DNA from: Bacteroidota bacterium
GTDB lineage: Bacteria > Bacteroidota > Ignavibacteria > Palsa-1295
Reading direction: 5' to 3'
Length of the DNA stretch: 64,000 nucleotides
NCBI GenBank assembly: GCA_021324735.1
Contig: JAJPIO010000004.1
Span: forward strand, 179,183 to 243,182
The notes beneath the pieces are model-generated. The model was not told the DNA's origin and did no database searches. It saw nothing but the letters and a program-made list of their open reading frames with translations. Shown here one piece after another: positions 38,121 through 46,068 of the stretch. Both the position numbers and the translations under genes were made by a program. Each line of letters begins with the position of its first letter. The first letter of the stretch is position 1.

Positions 38121-39596
38121 ATGACCCTGAACCTCCGCAGCCCACGCTCCCTGGGCGTCGGCGATGTGTTCGCCGCCGAACAAGACCCGGAGAACGAATT
38201 ACTGACCATCTATGACGACTCGGAGGACCACATCGAGGTCCGCTCTCATTCGACGACGATCGTTCTCAATCGGGATATTATGAAGTCGGTCGAGATCTCG
38301 AGCGCGATGTCGGTCTTCCTGGCGAAGAAATTTCCGGAGCGCCGCGTGCTATTGGTAAATAGCTATGCGAGCACGGGACTCATGCAGCGATCTCTTGCGC
38401 GAGCATTGTGGGAAACGGGCTTCAAACTTCCCCCCTCGTTCAAACAATATTTGGGCTCGCTCGCCGCAGGAGACGACTCGGATTTTTTGCCTCGCGTGGT
38501 GTCCGGCGACCCTGCCCGCGTGGTGTCCGGCGACCCTGCCGGACCGATGGACCGCGTGGTGTCCGGCGACCCTGCCGGACCGATGGACCGCGTGGTGTCC
38601 GGCGACCCTGCCGGACACGCTTGTGAACAGGATGCGCTCGCCGAAGTTGGCGGCCACCACGCGAGTGAGAGCGGCGACAGCAACGCGGTCGATGTCCCCT
38701 TCTTTCCACAAAACTTACGAGTGCTCGATTGCCCGACGGGTACACTGACGGCGCAGCGATTGGATGAAGAAGTGAGTTCGTTCGGCGCGCACGTCGTCAT
38801 CCTGAACTCGCTCGAATTCACAGCCATCACCGATTGGCACCGCCGGTTGCTGGCCCACGGCCTGCTCGATGTTCGCGCTCGGCACGGACTCTCGCTCGTC
38901 ATCTTCTCGCACGAACAGCGTAGCGATATTGCGTCCTATCGCGGTGCACGCGGCGCGATCGGAATCCTGAGCGCGTATGCCGATAGCGTCTGGCGCATCA
39001 TGACTCCGTTCGAGCGTATCCGCTGGGAGCGGCGGTATCAGCTCGGCGAGTATGCTGCACGAGCGAACACACGCTTGCACGCTGCCGAAGAGCGGCGGAT
39101 CCGGGAAGAGAACCGCGCAACGATGCGCGAGATCAAAGCGGCGTGGAACGACGACGTCGATGGGTTCACCAGCCGCGCCGCGATCAAAGAAGAAGAAGAA
39201 GAAGAAGAAGAAGCGGCGAAAGGAATAACGCGATCGGGTGCATCGCAAATGACAAAGAAAGAAACAACCAGTACGAGAGAATTGAGAACTGCGAGTGAGC
39301 CAACAATAGCGAGAGATATAATTAGAAATGAAGCGCGAGCACTCAGCGAGCGCCAAAACGATACCCTTCCTAATGTTGGCGTATTGTTACAGCATGGTGC
39401 TCTTCCGTACATCATAGAAGAGAACGAGACGGATATTCTCTACATGACGGAAGACGGCGTTGTATCCTATAATCGCAATAGTCCGGACCACCCGCCTATC
39501 GCATCAAGCGAAAACATGCTCGCCCGAAGTTCGCTTCATGAAAACAAAACTCAATTCTCGCCTCCCGATCGCAAGCACAAACGAGCGTTTATTTGA
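38121..39596 (+). CDS. Unrecognised RecA/DnaB-like NTPase with degenerate Walker A and inserted repeats
   Basis: This 491-residue protein is of no family I can name. Residues 45-80 align in layout with a RecA/RepA-type P-loop core: hydrophobic strand TTIVLN, then NRDIMKS at 50-56 where GxxxxGKS is expected (Lys55-Ser56 kept, both glycines lost). A helix and the strand RRVLLVNSY follow. Later, HVVILNSLEF resembles Walker B, and LSLVIFSHEQ with AYADSVWRI resembles the strand and sensor region of DnaB/KaiC-like ATPases. The core is split by tandem RVVSGDPAGPMD repeats (residues ~125-166). A run of eight Glu (residues ~356-363) precedes a polar C-terminal tail. It sits between hairpin repeats, near the R-M genes. 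Function unknown. Confidence 0.7.
   Translation: MTLNLRSPRSLGVGDVFAAEQDPENELLTIYDDSEDHIEVRSHSTTIVLNRDIMKSVEISSAMSVFLAKKFPERRVLLVNSYASTGLMQRSLARALWETGFKLPPSFKQYLGSLAAGDDSDFLPRVVSGDPARVVSGDPAGPMDRVVSGDPAGPMDRVVSGDPAGHACEQDALAEVGGHHASESGDSNAVDVPFFPQNLRVLDCPTGTLTAQRLDEEVSSFGAHVVILNSLEFTAITDWHRRLLAHGLLDVRARHGLSLVIFSHEQRSDIASYRGARGAIGILSAYADSVWRIMTPFERIRWERRYQLGEYAARANTRLHAAEERRIREENRATMREIKAAWNDDVDGFTSRAAIKEEEEEEEEAAKGITRSGASQMTKKETTSTRELRTASEPTIARDIIRNEARALSERQNDTLPNVGVLLQHGALPYIIEENETDILYMTEDGVVSYNRNSPDHPPIASSENMLARSSLHENKTQFSPPDRKHKRAFI
38493..38618. repeat. In-frame tandem palindromic repeat inside the NTPase-like gene
   Basis: Four copies of a 24-bp core begin at 38493, 38517, 38553 and 38589; the last three are spaced by exactly 36 bp. 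Each full copy contains the hairpin GTCCGGC-GACCCT-GCCGGAC. All spacings are multiples of three, so the copies encode RVVSGDPA and RVVSGDPAGPMD units without breaking the frame. Confidence 0.92.
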
Positions 39597-39608
39597 GTGA
39601 TGAACAAA

Positions 39609-40027
39609 GAATTCGTAGCCGTGACCTTTAGGTTACGGCGAGCAGACGGCAGCGGAGAATTCGTAGCCGTGACCTTCAGGTTACGGCGAGCAGACGACAG
39701 AAGTGAATTCGTAGCCGTGACCTTCAGGTCACGGCGAGCAGATGGCAGCGGAGAATTCGTAGCCGTAACCTTTAGGTTACGGCGAGCAAACGGCAGCGGA
39801 GAATTCGTAGCCGTGACCTTCAGGTTACGGCGAGCAGACGACAGAAGTGAATTCGTAGCCGTAACCTTTAGGTTACGGCGAGCAAACGGCAGCGGAGAAT
39901 TCGTAGCCGTGACCTTCAGGTTACGGCGAGCAGACGGCAGATCGCCGAACCGGCGTGACCGGCGGCGCCATTCTCGGCGTGACCGATGGCGTGACACACG
40001 GCGTGACCTAAAGGTCACGGCTACGAA
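39609..40027. repeat. 48-bp hairpin repeat array (family A), seven direct units plus one inverted
   Basis: Units start at 39609, 39657, 39705, 39753, 39801, 39849 and 39897, exactly 48 bp apart. Each reads GAATTCGTAGC, then a hairpin with arms CGTRACC and GGTYACG and loop TTYA, then a GCGAGCA-type tail. A further copy is inverted at 40000-40027. Stem changes are paired: GTGACC/GGTCAC, GTAACC/GGTTAC, with G-T wobbles in between. The array follows the stop of the NTPase-like gene by 12 bp and ends about 100 bp before icd. Because 48 is divisible by three, long frames stay open on both strands; I regard these as by-products. No spacers are present, so it is not CRISPR. Confidence 0.93.
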
Positions 40028-40128
40028 GAGAATTGCGGCACCTGAGAACGGCGCAACCTGTTTCGGGGCGCGACATTTTCACATTGATGATCGGTCGAGA
40101 TCGGTCATCCCAAAACTACCTCCAACAC

Positions 40129-41499
40129 ATGAGCGCAGACGCAAAAAAATTGAAGAAACCGACCGCCGGTGAAAAGATCCGAATGACCTCCAATGGCCTG
40201 GAAGTGCCGAATAATCCGATCATCCCGTTTATCGAGGGTGATGGAACGGGGCCGGATATCTGGCGGGCCAGCGTCCGAGTGTTCGATGCGGCGGTCCAGA
40301 AGGCGTACGGCGGAAAGCGCAAGATCGAGTGGTACGAAGTCTACGCCGGCGAAAAGGCGAACGAGATCTACGGTGAAAACACCTGGCTCCCGACGGAAAC
40401 GCTGGACACGATCCGAGAATACCTGATCGGCATTAAGGGTCCGTTAACGACGCCGATCGGTGGCGGCATCACCTCGCTCAACGTGGCGCTTCGCCAGCAG
40501 CTCGATCTCTACGTCTGTTTACGGCCGGTCCGTTACTTCACCGGAGTCCCCTCGCCGGTAAAGCGACCGGAGCTCGTCGACATGGTGATCTTCCGCGAAA
40601 ACACCGAAGATATCTACGCAGGTATCGAGTGGGCAGCGGGTACACCCGAAGCGAACAAGGTACTCGACTTTATCGAGAAGGAATTTCCGAAAGCATTCGG
40701 CAAGATCCGCTTTTCGACGAAGCAAAAAATCAGTGACTGGACGAAGCTTGCGAATGTGGAAGAGCATGCCAACCCACCGCACGTTGGGATCGGCATTAAG
40801 CCGGTGAGCATGGAAGGATCGGAGCGCCTTATCGCCGCAGCGATCGAGTACGCGTTGAAACATCAGCGCAAATCGGTGACCTTCGTACACAAAGGCAATA
40901 TTATGAAGTTTACCGAAGGCGCCTTCCGGGATTGGGGCTACAAGATGGCCAAGCAGCGCTTCGGTGATAAAGTGTTTACGTGGGCCGAGTGGGAAGATCA
41001 GAAAAAAGCCTACGGCGAGCAGCAAGCGAATGAGTTGCAGAAGAAGCGGCTGGCCGAGGGTGCCCTCCTCATCAAGGATGCTATTGCCGACATCACGCTG
41101 CAGCAGGTCCTGACCCGACCGGAAGATTTTGACGTTATCGCAACGCTGAACCTGAACGGAGACTACCTCTCGGACGCTCTGGCAGCGCAAGTCGGAGGAA
41201 TTGGTATCGCACCGGGCGCGAACATCAACTACGTAACGGGCGCAGCGATCTTCGAAGCAACGCACGGTACCGCACCGAAGTACGCGAACCTGGATAAAGT
41301 GAATCCGGGATCGGTGGTCCTTTCGGGTGAGATGATGCTCCGCTACTTAGGCTGGGGCGAAGCGGCAGACCTGATCATCAACGGCCTCGAGCAGGCGATC
41401 AAGTCGAAGAACGTGACGTATGACTTCGCGAGATTGATGGAAGGCGCGCACGAAGTTAAGACCAGCGAGTTCGGCGACGAGATCATCAAGCGGATGTGA
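40129..41499 (+). CDS. icd: NADP-dependent isocitrate dehydrogenase
   Basis: This enzyme oxidatively decarboxylates isocitrate to 2-oxoglutarate in the TCA cycle. The 456-residue protein has [12 protein letters not shown] at the N-terminus and [13 protein letters not shown] around Ser116, the residue phosphorylated in E. coli Icd. It also has [40 protein letters not shown] and [10 protein letters not shown]. The last motif is the coenzyme-binding loop; a following Lys/Tyr pattern favours NADP. The start is ATG 40129; the open frame back to 40033 would lie in the repeat flank. No Shine-Dalgarno site is visible. TGA is used as its stop codon. Confidence 0.95.
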   Translation: MSADAKKLKKPTAGEKIRMTSNGLEVPNNPIIPFIEGDGTGPDIWRASVRVFDAAVQKAYGGKRKIEWYEVYAGEKANEIYGENTWLPTETLDTIREYLIGIKGPLTTPIGGGITSLNVALRQQLDLYVCLRPVRYFTGVPSPVKRPELVDMVIFRENTEDIYAGIEWAAGTPEANKVLDFIEKEFPKAFGKIRFSTKQKISDWTKLANVEEHANPPHVGIGIKPVSMEGSERLIAAAIEYALKHQRKSVTFVHKGNIMKFTEGAFRDWGYKMAKQRFGDKVFTWAEWEDQKKAYGEQQANELQKKRLAEGALLIKDAIADITLQQVLTRPEDFDVIATLNLNGDYLSDALAAQVGGIGIAPGANINYVTGAAIFEATHGTAPKYANLDKVNPGSVVLSGEMMLRYLGWGEAADLIINGLEQAIKSKNVTYDFARLMEGAHEVKTSEFGDEIIKRM

Positions 41500-41509
41500 T
41501 CGGCAATAC

Positions 41510-41539
41510 GGAAGGACGTGCGAAATAGTGCGTCCTTCC
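41510..41539 (+). terminator. Hairpin after icd, probable terminator
   Basis: A 9-bp stem (GGAAGGACG at 41510-41518, CGTCCTTCC at 41531-41539) begins 11 bp after the icd stop. The following sequence is TAATTG, a weak U-tract, so termination is likely but not certain. Confidence 0.6.
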
Positions 41540-41557
41540 TAATTGAAAATTGAAAAA

Positions 41558-41595
41558 GCGAGCGAGGAACGGCTGAGCGAGCGAGGAACGGCTGA
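41558..41595. repeat. Short direct repeat, 19 bp x 2
   Basis: GCGAGCGAGGAACGGCTGA occurs twice in direct succession in the 501-bp gap between icd and the baeRF gene. Apart from this, the preceding hairpin and a doubtful 68-codon frame, I see nothing in that gap. Confidence 0.85.
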
Positions 41596-41615
41596 GCTAC
41601 ATGCCGAGAGTAAGT

Positions 41616-41822
41616 TTACTTATGGCGAGTTTTCGATCGGCCCCGAGCAGATGATTGACCGGAGGATTTTTCACCGGTGGAGTCTTCGTTCGGTTTTCCC
41701 TGCGATAATTTCGCTCCCATTAACGCAATGCCCACCGCAGCATTAGCTAGCCGCAAGCGACGCTCGAAGGAGTTATTGCCAGAAGAGCTTTCTTCGTTAT
41801 ATGTGGTGTCATCCATAATCAT
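41616..41822 (-). CDS. Doubtful small protein
   Basis: This 68-codon frame encodes a polar, Ser-rich peptide with one short hydrophobic patch (LANAAVGIALMGAKL). It lies downstream of the baeRF gene on the same strand, with a 178-bp gap. There is no recognisable family or ribosome-binding site. It is listed because the gap is otherwise empty and a small stress-island protein is possible. Confidence 0.25.
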   Translation of the reverse strand: MIMDDTTYNEESSSGNNSFERRLRLANAAVGIALMGAKLSQGKPNEDSTGEKSSGQSSARGRSKTRHK

Positions 41823-42000
41823 TGCAGAGAGGGTTTCGACCTTATAGTACGAGGGGCAAACCTCACTGATTCCTAATTATTTGTTACATGAGCCTTGTAA
41901 TTTATTAATCCTCGCCTCATAAGTATTACTAAAATAATATGCCAATTCCTGAGCCTGGTGACAGCTTGTAGCAATAGCTTAGGTGACAAACGTTTAACTG

Positions 42001-43164
42001 TTATCTCTGGCGATGCAAGGCAAGCGCTGTTTCTCTCCAACCGGGACGCACAATTGCCGTAACACCACATTCAGAATTATTAGGAAGCTTTTCTACCTCG
42101 AGCACTTTACCGTGATGCAACAGAGTGGAAGAAAGCGCAGCATCGACGAACTCTACGTATTCATTTTTTAGCGCTCGCTCTACATTATGTTCGATAAGCA
42201 AATTCTCGATACCGCCTTCCCTGGCGAGGTCTACAATATCTCGAACGCTTGTAACAACAGCTCCTTTCACTTTATGCTCTTCGTATTCTTCGAGAGCCTG
42301 GTGCTCATCGGAGCGTTTACATTCGACAAGAAGATCAATGCACCCTTGCCAGAGCGTTTCAACGGACTCCCCACGTATGAGACCCAAGTGTTTATGGCTA
42401 AGGAGAGTCGGTTTGTACGTTAACAGCTTCTCTAAACGAGAAGCAAGGTCTTTGGTACCGCTGATAACGAGATAAGCGTGTTCGTTACGTAGTTTTCGGT
42501 CAATAGTTTGCGCGAGTACATCCAAATATCGCTGCTCTTCGCGCCATATCTCGTCCTGGTGGCTACCGTGCGGCACGACGATACCACGATCACTAGTATT
42601 TTTAGATAGTCGCGACGTGTGAAATGCGCGGTTAGTTATTGGCTCGGCATCACTTCGCGAAAGCACAAATTGTTCGAGTTCATCTAGCTCGATCTCCGTG
42701 GCAAAGGTAGAATGCAATCGAATAAGATGCGGAGTACCGAGTGATACTTCAAGTACCAGGAAATGGTCTGGCAGAGAGAGTAATGGCACCAGCGGAGCGA
42801 TATGAAACCTCGATGAGATCCAAACTCCGCGAGGAAGGTCGATGGGAAGAGCATGCACCTGCGCAAATTTTGACGTGATAAAGATCGCGTAGGAGTTACT
42901 TCGATACTTCCAGATCGAAGGATCATTAACGATAACCTCTAATTCACGGAGGATCGCAGCGCGTTGTCGTTCGTCAATGCGAAAATCTTTTAACCGATGC
43001 TCCGCTTCCTGCGTAAGAGCTTTGAGTTCTGCCTGCCCAATAATTGCGAAGTCGGAAACATGAGGTAGTGAGAATAGGATGGTGATCTTTGGTCCCTCTG
43101 CTTTTTCTCCTTCACGAAGAACCAACAGCAATTGCTGAATATCAATGGAGGCGCTTGTTTGCAT
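42001..43164 (-). CDS. baeRF-family protein (bacterial archaeo-eukaryotic release factor homologue)
   Basis: The 387-residue protein matches the baeRF superfamily in layout. The N-terminal domain has the typical VNDPSIWKYRSNSYAIFI (DP-x-FW-x-H-x-S-x-GLAIF) and SSRFHIAPLVPLLSLPDHFLVLEV blocks. The central domain has YLDVLAQTIDRKLRNEHAYL and LVISGTKDL. The C-terminal L7Ae-like domain includes GAVVTSVRDIVDLAREGGIENLLI. Such proteins are predicted to act at stalled or stressed ribosomes as bacterial counterparts of eRF1/Dom34; direct activity is unproven here. It is last in an operon with Usp, cupin and two small genes and overlaps the preceding gene by 23 bp. Confidence 0.82.
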   Translation of the reverse strand: MQTSASIDIQQLLLVLREGEKAEGPKITILFSLPHVSDFAIIGQAELKALTQEAEHRLKDFRIDERQRAAILRELEVIVNDPSIWKYRSNSYAIFITSKFAQVHALPIDLPRGVWISSRFHIAPLVPLLSLPDHFLVLEVSLGTPHLIRLHSTFATEIELDELEQFVLSRSDAEPITNRAFHTSRLSKNTSDRGIVVPHGSHQDEIWREEQRYLDVLAQTIDRKLRNEHAYLVISGTKDLASRLEKLLTYKPTLLSHKHLGLIRGESVETLWQGCIDLLVECKRSDEHQALEEYEEHKVKGAVVTSVRDIVDLAREGGIENLLIEHNVERALKNEYVEFVDAALSSTLLHHGKVLEVEKLPNNSECGVTAIVRPGWRETALALHRQR

Positions 43165-43624
43165 GGTGATGTTTAGGTAATGGTTGATCAGGTGATTCCG
43201 GGCGGCGGATCAGTTCTTCGCGAGCGATGGGCTGCTTCGCGCCTTTACTGGAAGTTTCAATAGATGGGCATTGAATCCCACACCAGTCCAGGACATGCCG
43301 AACGAGTTCTGCCTTAAGCTCAGGCTCGAGTGTTTTGCCCCCGTGCTGCTCGACCAGCATATGCATAGTTTTAGCAAGCGTCTGAGCCGCGATCTCGAGG
43401 TCCGCTTCAGCAAGTTCATAATCCACTAGTGCTCTTCTGGCTTCTTCGAGCAGTTCCTCACGAAGGATATTGCTTGATGGAGGTGAGTTATAGAACTGAG
43501 CGAGCGTGGCTACATCGATGTGATCAGCACTTCGTGGTTTTGAAACTTCGTTTTTCTTTGATCGATGTGAAGAGGAAACAGTTACTTGCTTTATTTTTAG
43601 TGGCTTGTTTTCATGTTTGATCAT
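43142..43624 (-). CDS. Hypothetical protein of the stress operon
   Basis: This 160-residue, mostly helical cytoplasmic protein has a basic N-terminus, a central charged region (LREELLEEARRALVDYELAE) and a His-rich C-terminus (PKHHHANKR). I do not recognise a family. Its ATG overlaps the upstream stop by 4 bp and its own end overlaps the baeRF start by 23 bp. It is therefore embedded in a translationally coupled series and very likely expressed with the release-factor homologue. A role in the same stress response is inferred only from position. Confidence 0.65.
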   Translation of the reverse strand: MIKHENKPLKIKQVTVSSSHRSKKNEVSKPRSADHIDVATLAQFYNSPPSSNILREELLEEARRALVDYELAEADLEIAAQTLAKTMHMLVEQHGGKTLEPELKAELVRHVLDWCGIQCPSIETSSKGAKQPIAREELIRRPESPDQPLPKHHHANKRLH

Positions 43625-43830
43625 GTCAGCCTCCTTCCGGACTGTGCCGGATCGTGTATTTTTAGGGGTGGCTTCTCCGGGTTCTCCAGTGGGCTTTCGG
43701 GCATCGGGCGTGGTTCAACCGGCGGTAAATACCCTGGCTTTATCAGGGGCCTATTTTCTTCCGGCTTCGATGGGCGCTCGGGAGATGGAGGAGGCTTCTC
43801 TGGAATAGCCTCAGCCTGAATGTGCTCCAT
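43621..43830 (-). CDS. Small proline-rich protein
   Basis: This 69-residue protein from ATG 43830, 7 bp after the cupin stop, is about one quarter proline (PEKPPPSPERPSKPEE, PPVEPRPMPESP). There is no signal peptide or membrane segment. It overlaps the next gene by 4 bp (ATGA). Low complexity makes the frame less certain, but tight coupling on both sides supports translation. A TTG at 43857 is an alternative start. Confidence 0.5.
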   Translation of the reverse strand: MEHIQAEAIPEKPPPSPERPSKPEENRPLIKPGYLPPVEPRPMPESPLENPEKPPLKIHDPAQSGRRLT

Positions 43831-43837
43831 TGCAATG

Positions 43838-44281
43838 TCAGGGACGTTGCCCCTCAATTATCTCTTCGAGAAGTGTTATATCGTTCGCATTACGATCGGC
43901 GCTGAATTTCTCGTCCTCTCTATCTAACTCGGCATCCGCCATGGTCGCATGAATACGGCCATCTAAATGATTCGGCGGTGTATAGACCGTATAGATCTTA
44001 AGATCTTCTTTGCCGAGATTTATTATGTTATGTGCTGTGCCAGGTGTAATAACGAGTACATCACCTTCTTTAAGAGGTATGCGCTTCTCATCGTAGAATG
44101 CGAAACCGGTACCGCTTTGAATGAAAATGATCTGCTCAACGGAGTCATGGGTCTCGAGTCCGATCTCCCCATCGGGCGGAATGCTCATAACAACGAGCTG
44201 ACTTTTTTCACCGGTATAGAGAACCGTTCGAAAATTTCGATTTTCGCTCGCATCGAATAGGATGTTGGTTTGGAATGACAT
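43838..44281 (-). CDS. Cupin-domain protein
   Basis: The 147-residue protein is a single small beta-barrel cupin. Motif 1 is GLETHDSVEQIIFIQSG, where the usual second His is replaced (H-D-x-x-E-Q-x-x-x-x). Motif 2 is EGDVLVITPGTAHNIIN. The pattern resembles mannose-6-phosphate isomerase-type small cupins that bind a metal. The substrate is unknown. It lies 23 bp downstream of a Usp gene and 7 bp upstream of the proline-rich gene in the stress operon. Confidence 0.85.
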   Translation of the reverse strand: MSFQTNILFDASENRNFRTVLYTGEKSQLVVMSIPPDGEIGLETHDSVEQIIFIQSGTGFAFYDEKRIPLKEGDVLVITPGTAHNIINLGKEDLKIYTVYTPPNHLDGRIHATMADAELDREDEKFSADRNANDITLLEEIIEGQRP

Positions 44282-44304
44282 ACGTGTGTTGATTTAGAGA
44301 GAAA

Positions 44305-45276
44305 TTACCAATGTGATGGTCTGCGTACAATTTCGACCGCAGCTCGCTGGGGATGCATGATGAGTGCGGTAGCCGTTCGACCGAGAGGATGCGAAGAAGT
44401 GGCGGATGATCGGTCAGCCCCCCCGCTAGATCGATCACCCGCCGTCCCCCCTGTTCGTTCCAGACCGTGCGCTCCAACGAGGATCGCATCGATCTCATAT
44501 TCTTTGGAAAATTCAAGAATTTCTTGTGCCGGAGAACCCAAACGGATATGTGTCTCTATGTGGCGAAAATGTGGATCGAGATGCGATTCGAAATAACTGA
44601 GCATATGTCGGACCCAATCGGCACGACCTGATTCATGGAAGACCATACTCCGTTCCATCGAAAGCGTCTGTGACGGAAGAGCATTGGGCATCTCGGCAAC
44701 GTGAAGCAAATAGATCTTTGTATTGTGAGAAAATTCTCTTCGCAAAGCTACATCGACCGCCTGCCCACATTCTTCGGAGCCATCTAACGCAATAAGAAGA
44801 CGTAACGCCCGGTCTTCATGCTTATGGTGCTTTTGCACAACGCGAACGCTACACTGAGCATCGCGGGCGATCGAAAGAGCATCCTCCAAGCTTAATTCAT
44901 CGTGTAAAGCATCGGCTGTGACGACATCGAGAAGAATAAGATCCGCACGCCACGCCCGGGCGACATCGACGACCGCTCGCGCGGTAAATTCGGGCGTGGC
45001 TTCCTGTTCCACAAACCATTGCGGGAAATGCGTAGCGATCAAACGATGCATCCGCTCAGCATTTCGGTTCGTAAAATCCAAAGGTGCCCTGGATAACTCA
45101 TAAGACCACTCACTTTCGAATCGGGTATTAATGGTGGCGTGCTTCACCGCGGGCTTTTCGACATCAGCCCTGGTGAATAAGCGCGTATGCGTGTGAGCAC
45201 CTAATCCTGCTAACCGAAGATCCTCAATTATTTGATCGGAGTGCTCAGAACTGCTGGATGCCACCAGAACTCTCAT
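44305..45276 (-). CDS. Tandem universal stress protein with an insertion in the ATP loop
   Basis: This 323-residue protein has two UspA domains. The first (residues ~1-150) lacks the glycine-rich ATP loop. The second starts at LRLLIALDGSEECGQA and has ILVGAHGLER, where G-x2-G should be followed by nine residues and GS. Instead about 20 Gly/Ser/Asp-rich residues (TGGTAGDRSSGGADRSS...) intervene before LGRTATALIMHPQRAAVEIV. Compared with the paralogue at 48072 this is a clear insertion. ATP binding is therefore doubtful. It is the first gene of the Usp-cupin-baeRF operon. Confidence 0.88.
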   Translation of the reverse strand: MRVLVASSSSEHSDQIIEDLRLAGLGAHTHTRLFTRADVEKPAVKHATINTRFESEWSYELSRAPLDFTNRNAERMHRLIATHFPQWFVEQEATPEFTARAVVDVARAWRADLILLDVVTADALHDELSLEDALSIARDAQCSVRVVQKHHKHEDRALRLLIALDGSEECGQAVDVALRREFSHNTKIYLLHVAEMPNALPSQTLSMERSMVFHESGRADWVRHMLSYFESHLDPHFRHIETHIRLGSPAQEILEFSKEYEIDAILVGAHGLERTGGTAGDRSSGGADRSSATSSHPLGRTATALIMHPQRAAVEIVRRPSHW

Positions 45277-45543
45277 ATTGCCTTGTTTCCTATTATCTTA
45301 TCGTACAGTGGCTGTTCGTTGTTTTCACTTTTCCCGCCCCATCTGCCCAGCCATCCCGGGGTGAGAGTCATGCAGCATGCGCTACACTTTCCGGGTATGA
45401 CTGGGCATTGTTCGCGGCGGACGATTAAAGCCCTCTCTTTTAGCCATCGTCCGCTGTGCTGAGCAATTCTAAATGCTTTCGCATTACTAATGCCTCGCAT
45501 TATTGCTCATGCACGTGGAGAAGGGCGTACCTTCGAGCAGTGG

Positions 45544-46068
45544 CTACGCCTCAACCAAGGTCGATTCCTCGACCGACTTCCCCACATTCTTTCGCTGGCC
45601 ATTTGGCGTACCTGTTTTTATGCCCACATTTAACGGAATCTCTCTCGAAGCCGGAGTGTGCTGTACGATCTTCGGCAAGGTGAGTTCAAGTAATCCATCC
45701 TTGAATGTCCCCAGGATGGATTTCGCATTTACATTCGTGGGCAAGGACAAGGAGCGGATAAACTCACCGAACGATCGCTCGACGCGGTGGTAATTCCGCT
45801 CCTTCTTCTCTTCCTTCCGTTCTTTCTGACCAGAAATCGTGAGGACATCGTTCTCGACGGTGACCTTCACGTCATTCTCCGTCAGGCCAGGAAGTTCGGC
45901 AAGGATGTAGAAGTTGTCCTTGTCCTCTGAAATATCGATGTTAGGGGTATACATGTCGCTGACCCGACTTAGTCGCCGCTCGATACGTGAATCTATATCG
46001 GCAAGAGTGTCGAGGAAAAATCGGTCAGCAAATGAAAATGGTCGTTCAAGCCAATTCAGCAGAGCCAT
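45544..46068 (-). CDS. Hsp20/alpha-crystallin small heat shock protein
   Basis: This 174-residue ATP-independent holdase has a helical N-terminus (residues 1-40), then an alpha-crystallin domain (about 42-140) beginning PNIDISEDKDNFYILAELPG. The conserved GTFKDGLLELTLPK (A-x-x-x-DGVL-x-I-x-x-PK type) closes the domain, and REIPLNV supplies the C-terminal I-x-I/V anchor. It would bind unfolding proteins under stress. It lies between the two Usp/ABC blocks, with 267-bp and 370-bp gaps on either side, and is probably transcribed on its own. Confidence 0.94.
   Translation of the reverse strand: MALLNWLERPFSFADRFFLDTLADIDSRIERRLSRVSDMYTPNIDISEDKDNFYILAELPGLTENDVKVTVENDVLTISGQKERKEEKKERNYHRVERSFGEFIRSLSLPTNVNAKSILGTFKDGLLELTLPKIVQHTPASREIPLNVGIKTGTPNGQRKNVGKSVEESTLVEA

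Noticed and set aside
38349..38902. Minus-strand ORFs opposite the NTPase-like gene
   Set aside because: Open only because of the in-frame tandem repeat and GC-rich codons. No start context or family signal.
39609..39944. CRISPR array
   Set aside because: Units are contiguous 48-bp near-identical copies without variable spacers, and no cas genes are nearby.
39597..40172. 191-codon repeat ORF (EFVAVTFRLRRADGSG units) and its antisense counterpart
   Set aside because: Both frames are open because the hairpin unit is 48 bp. Stem covariation shows that selection or homogenisation acts on the DNA/RNA palindrome rather than on a protein.
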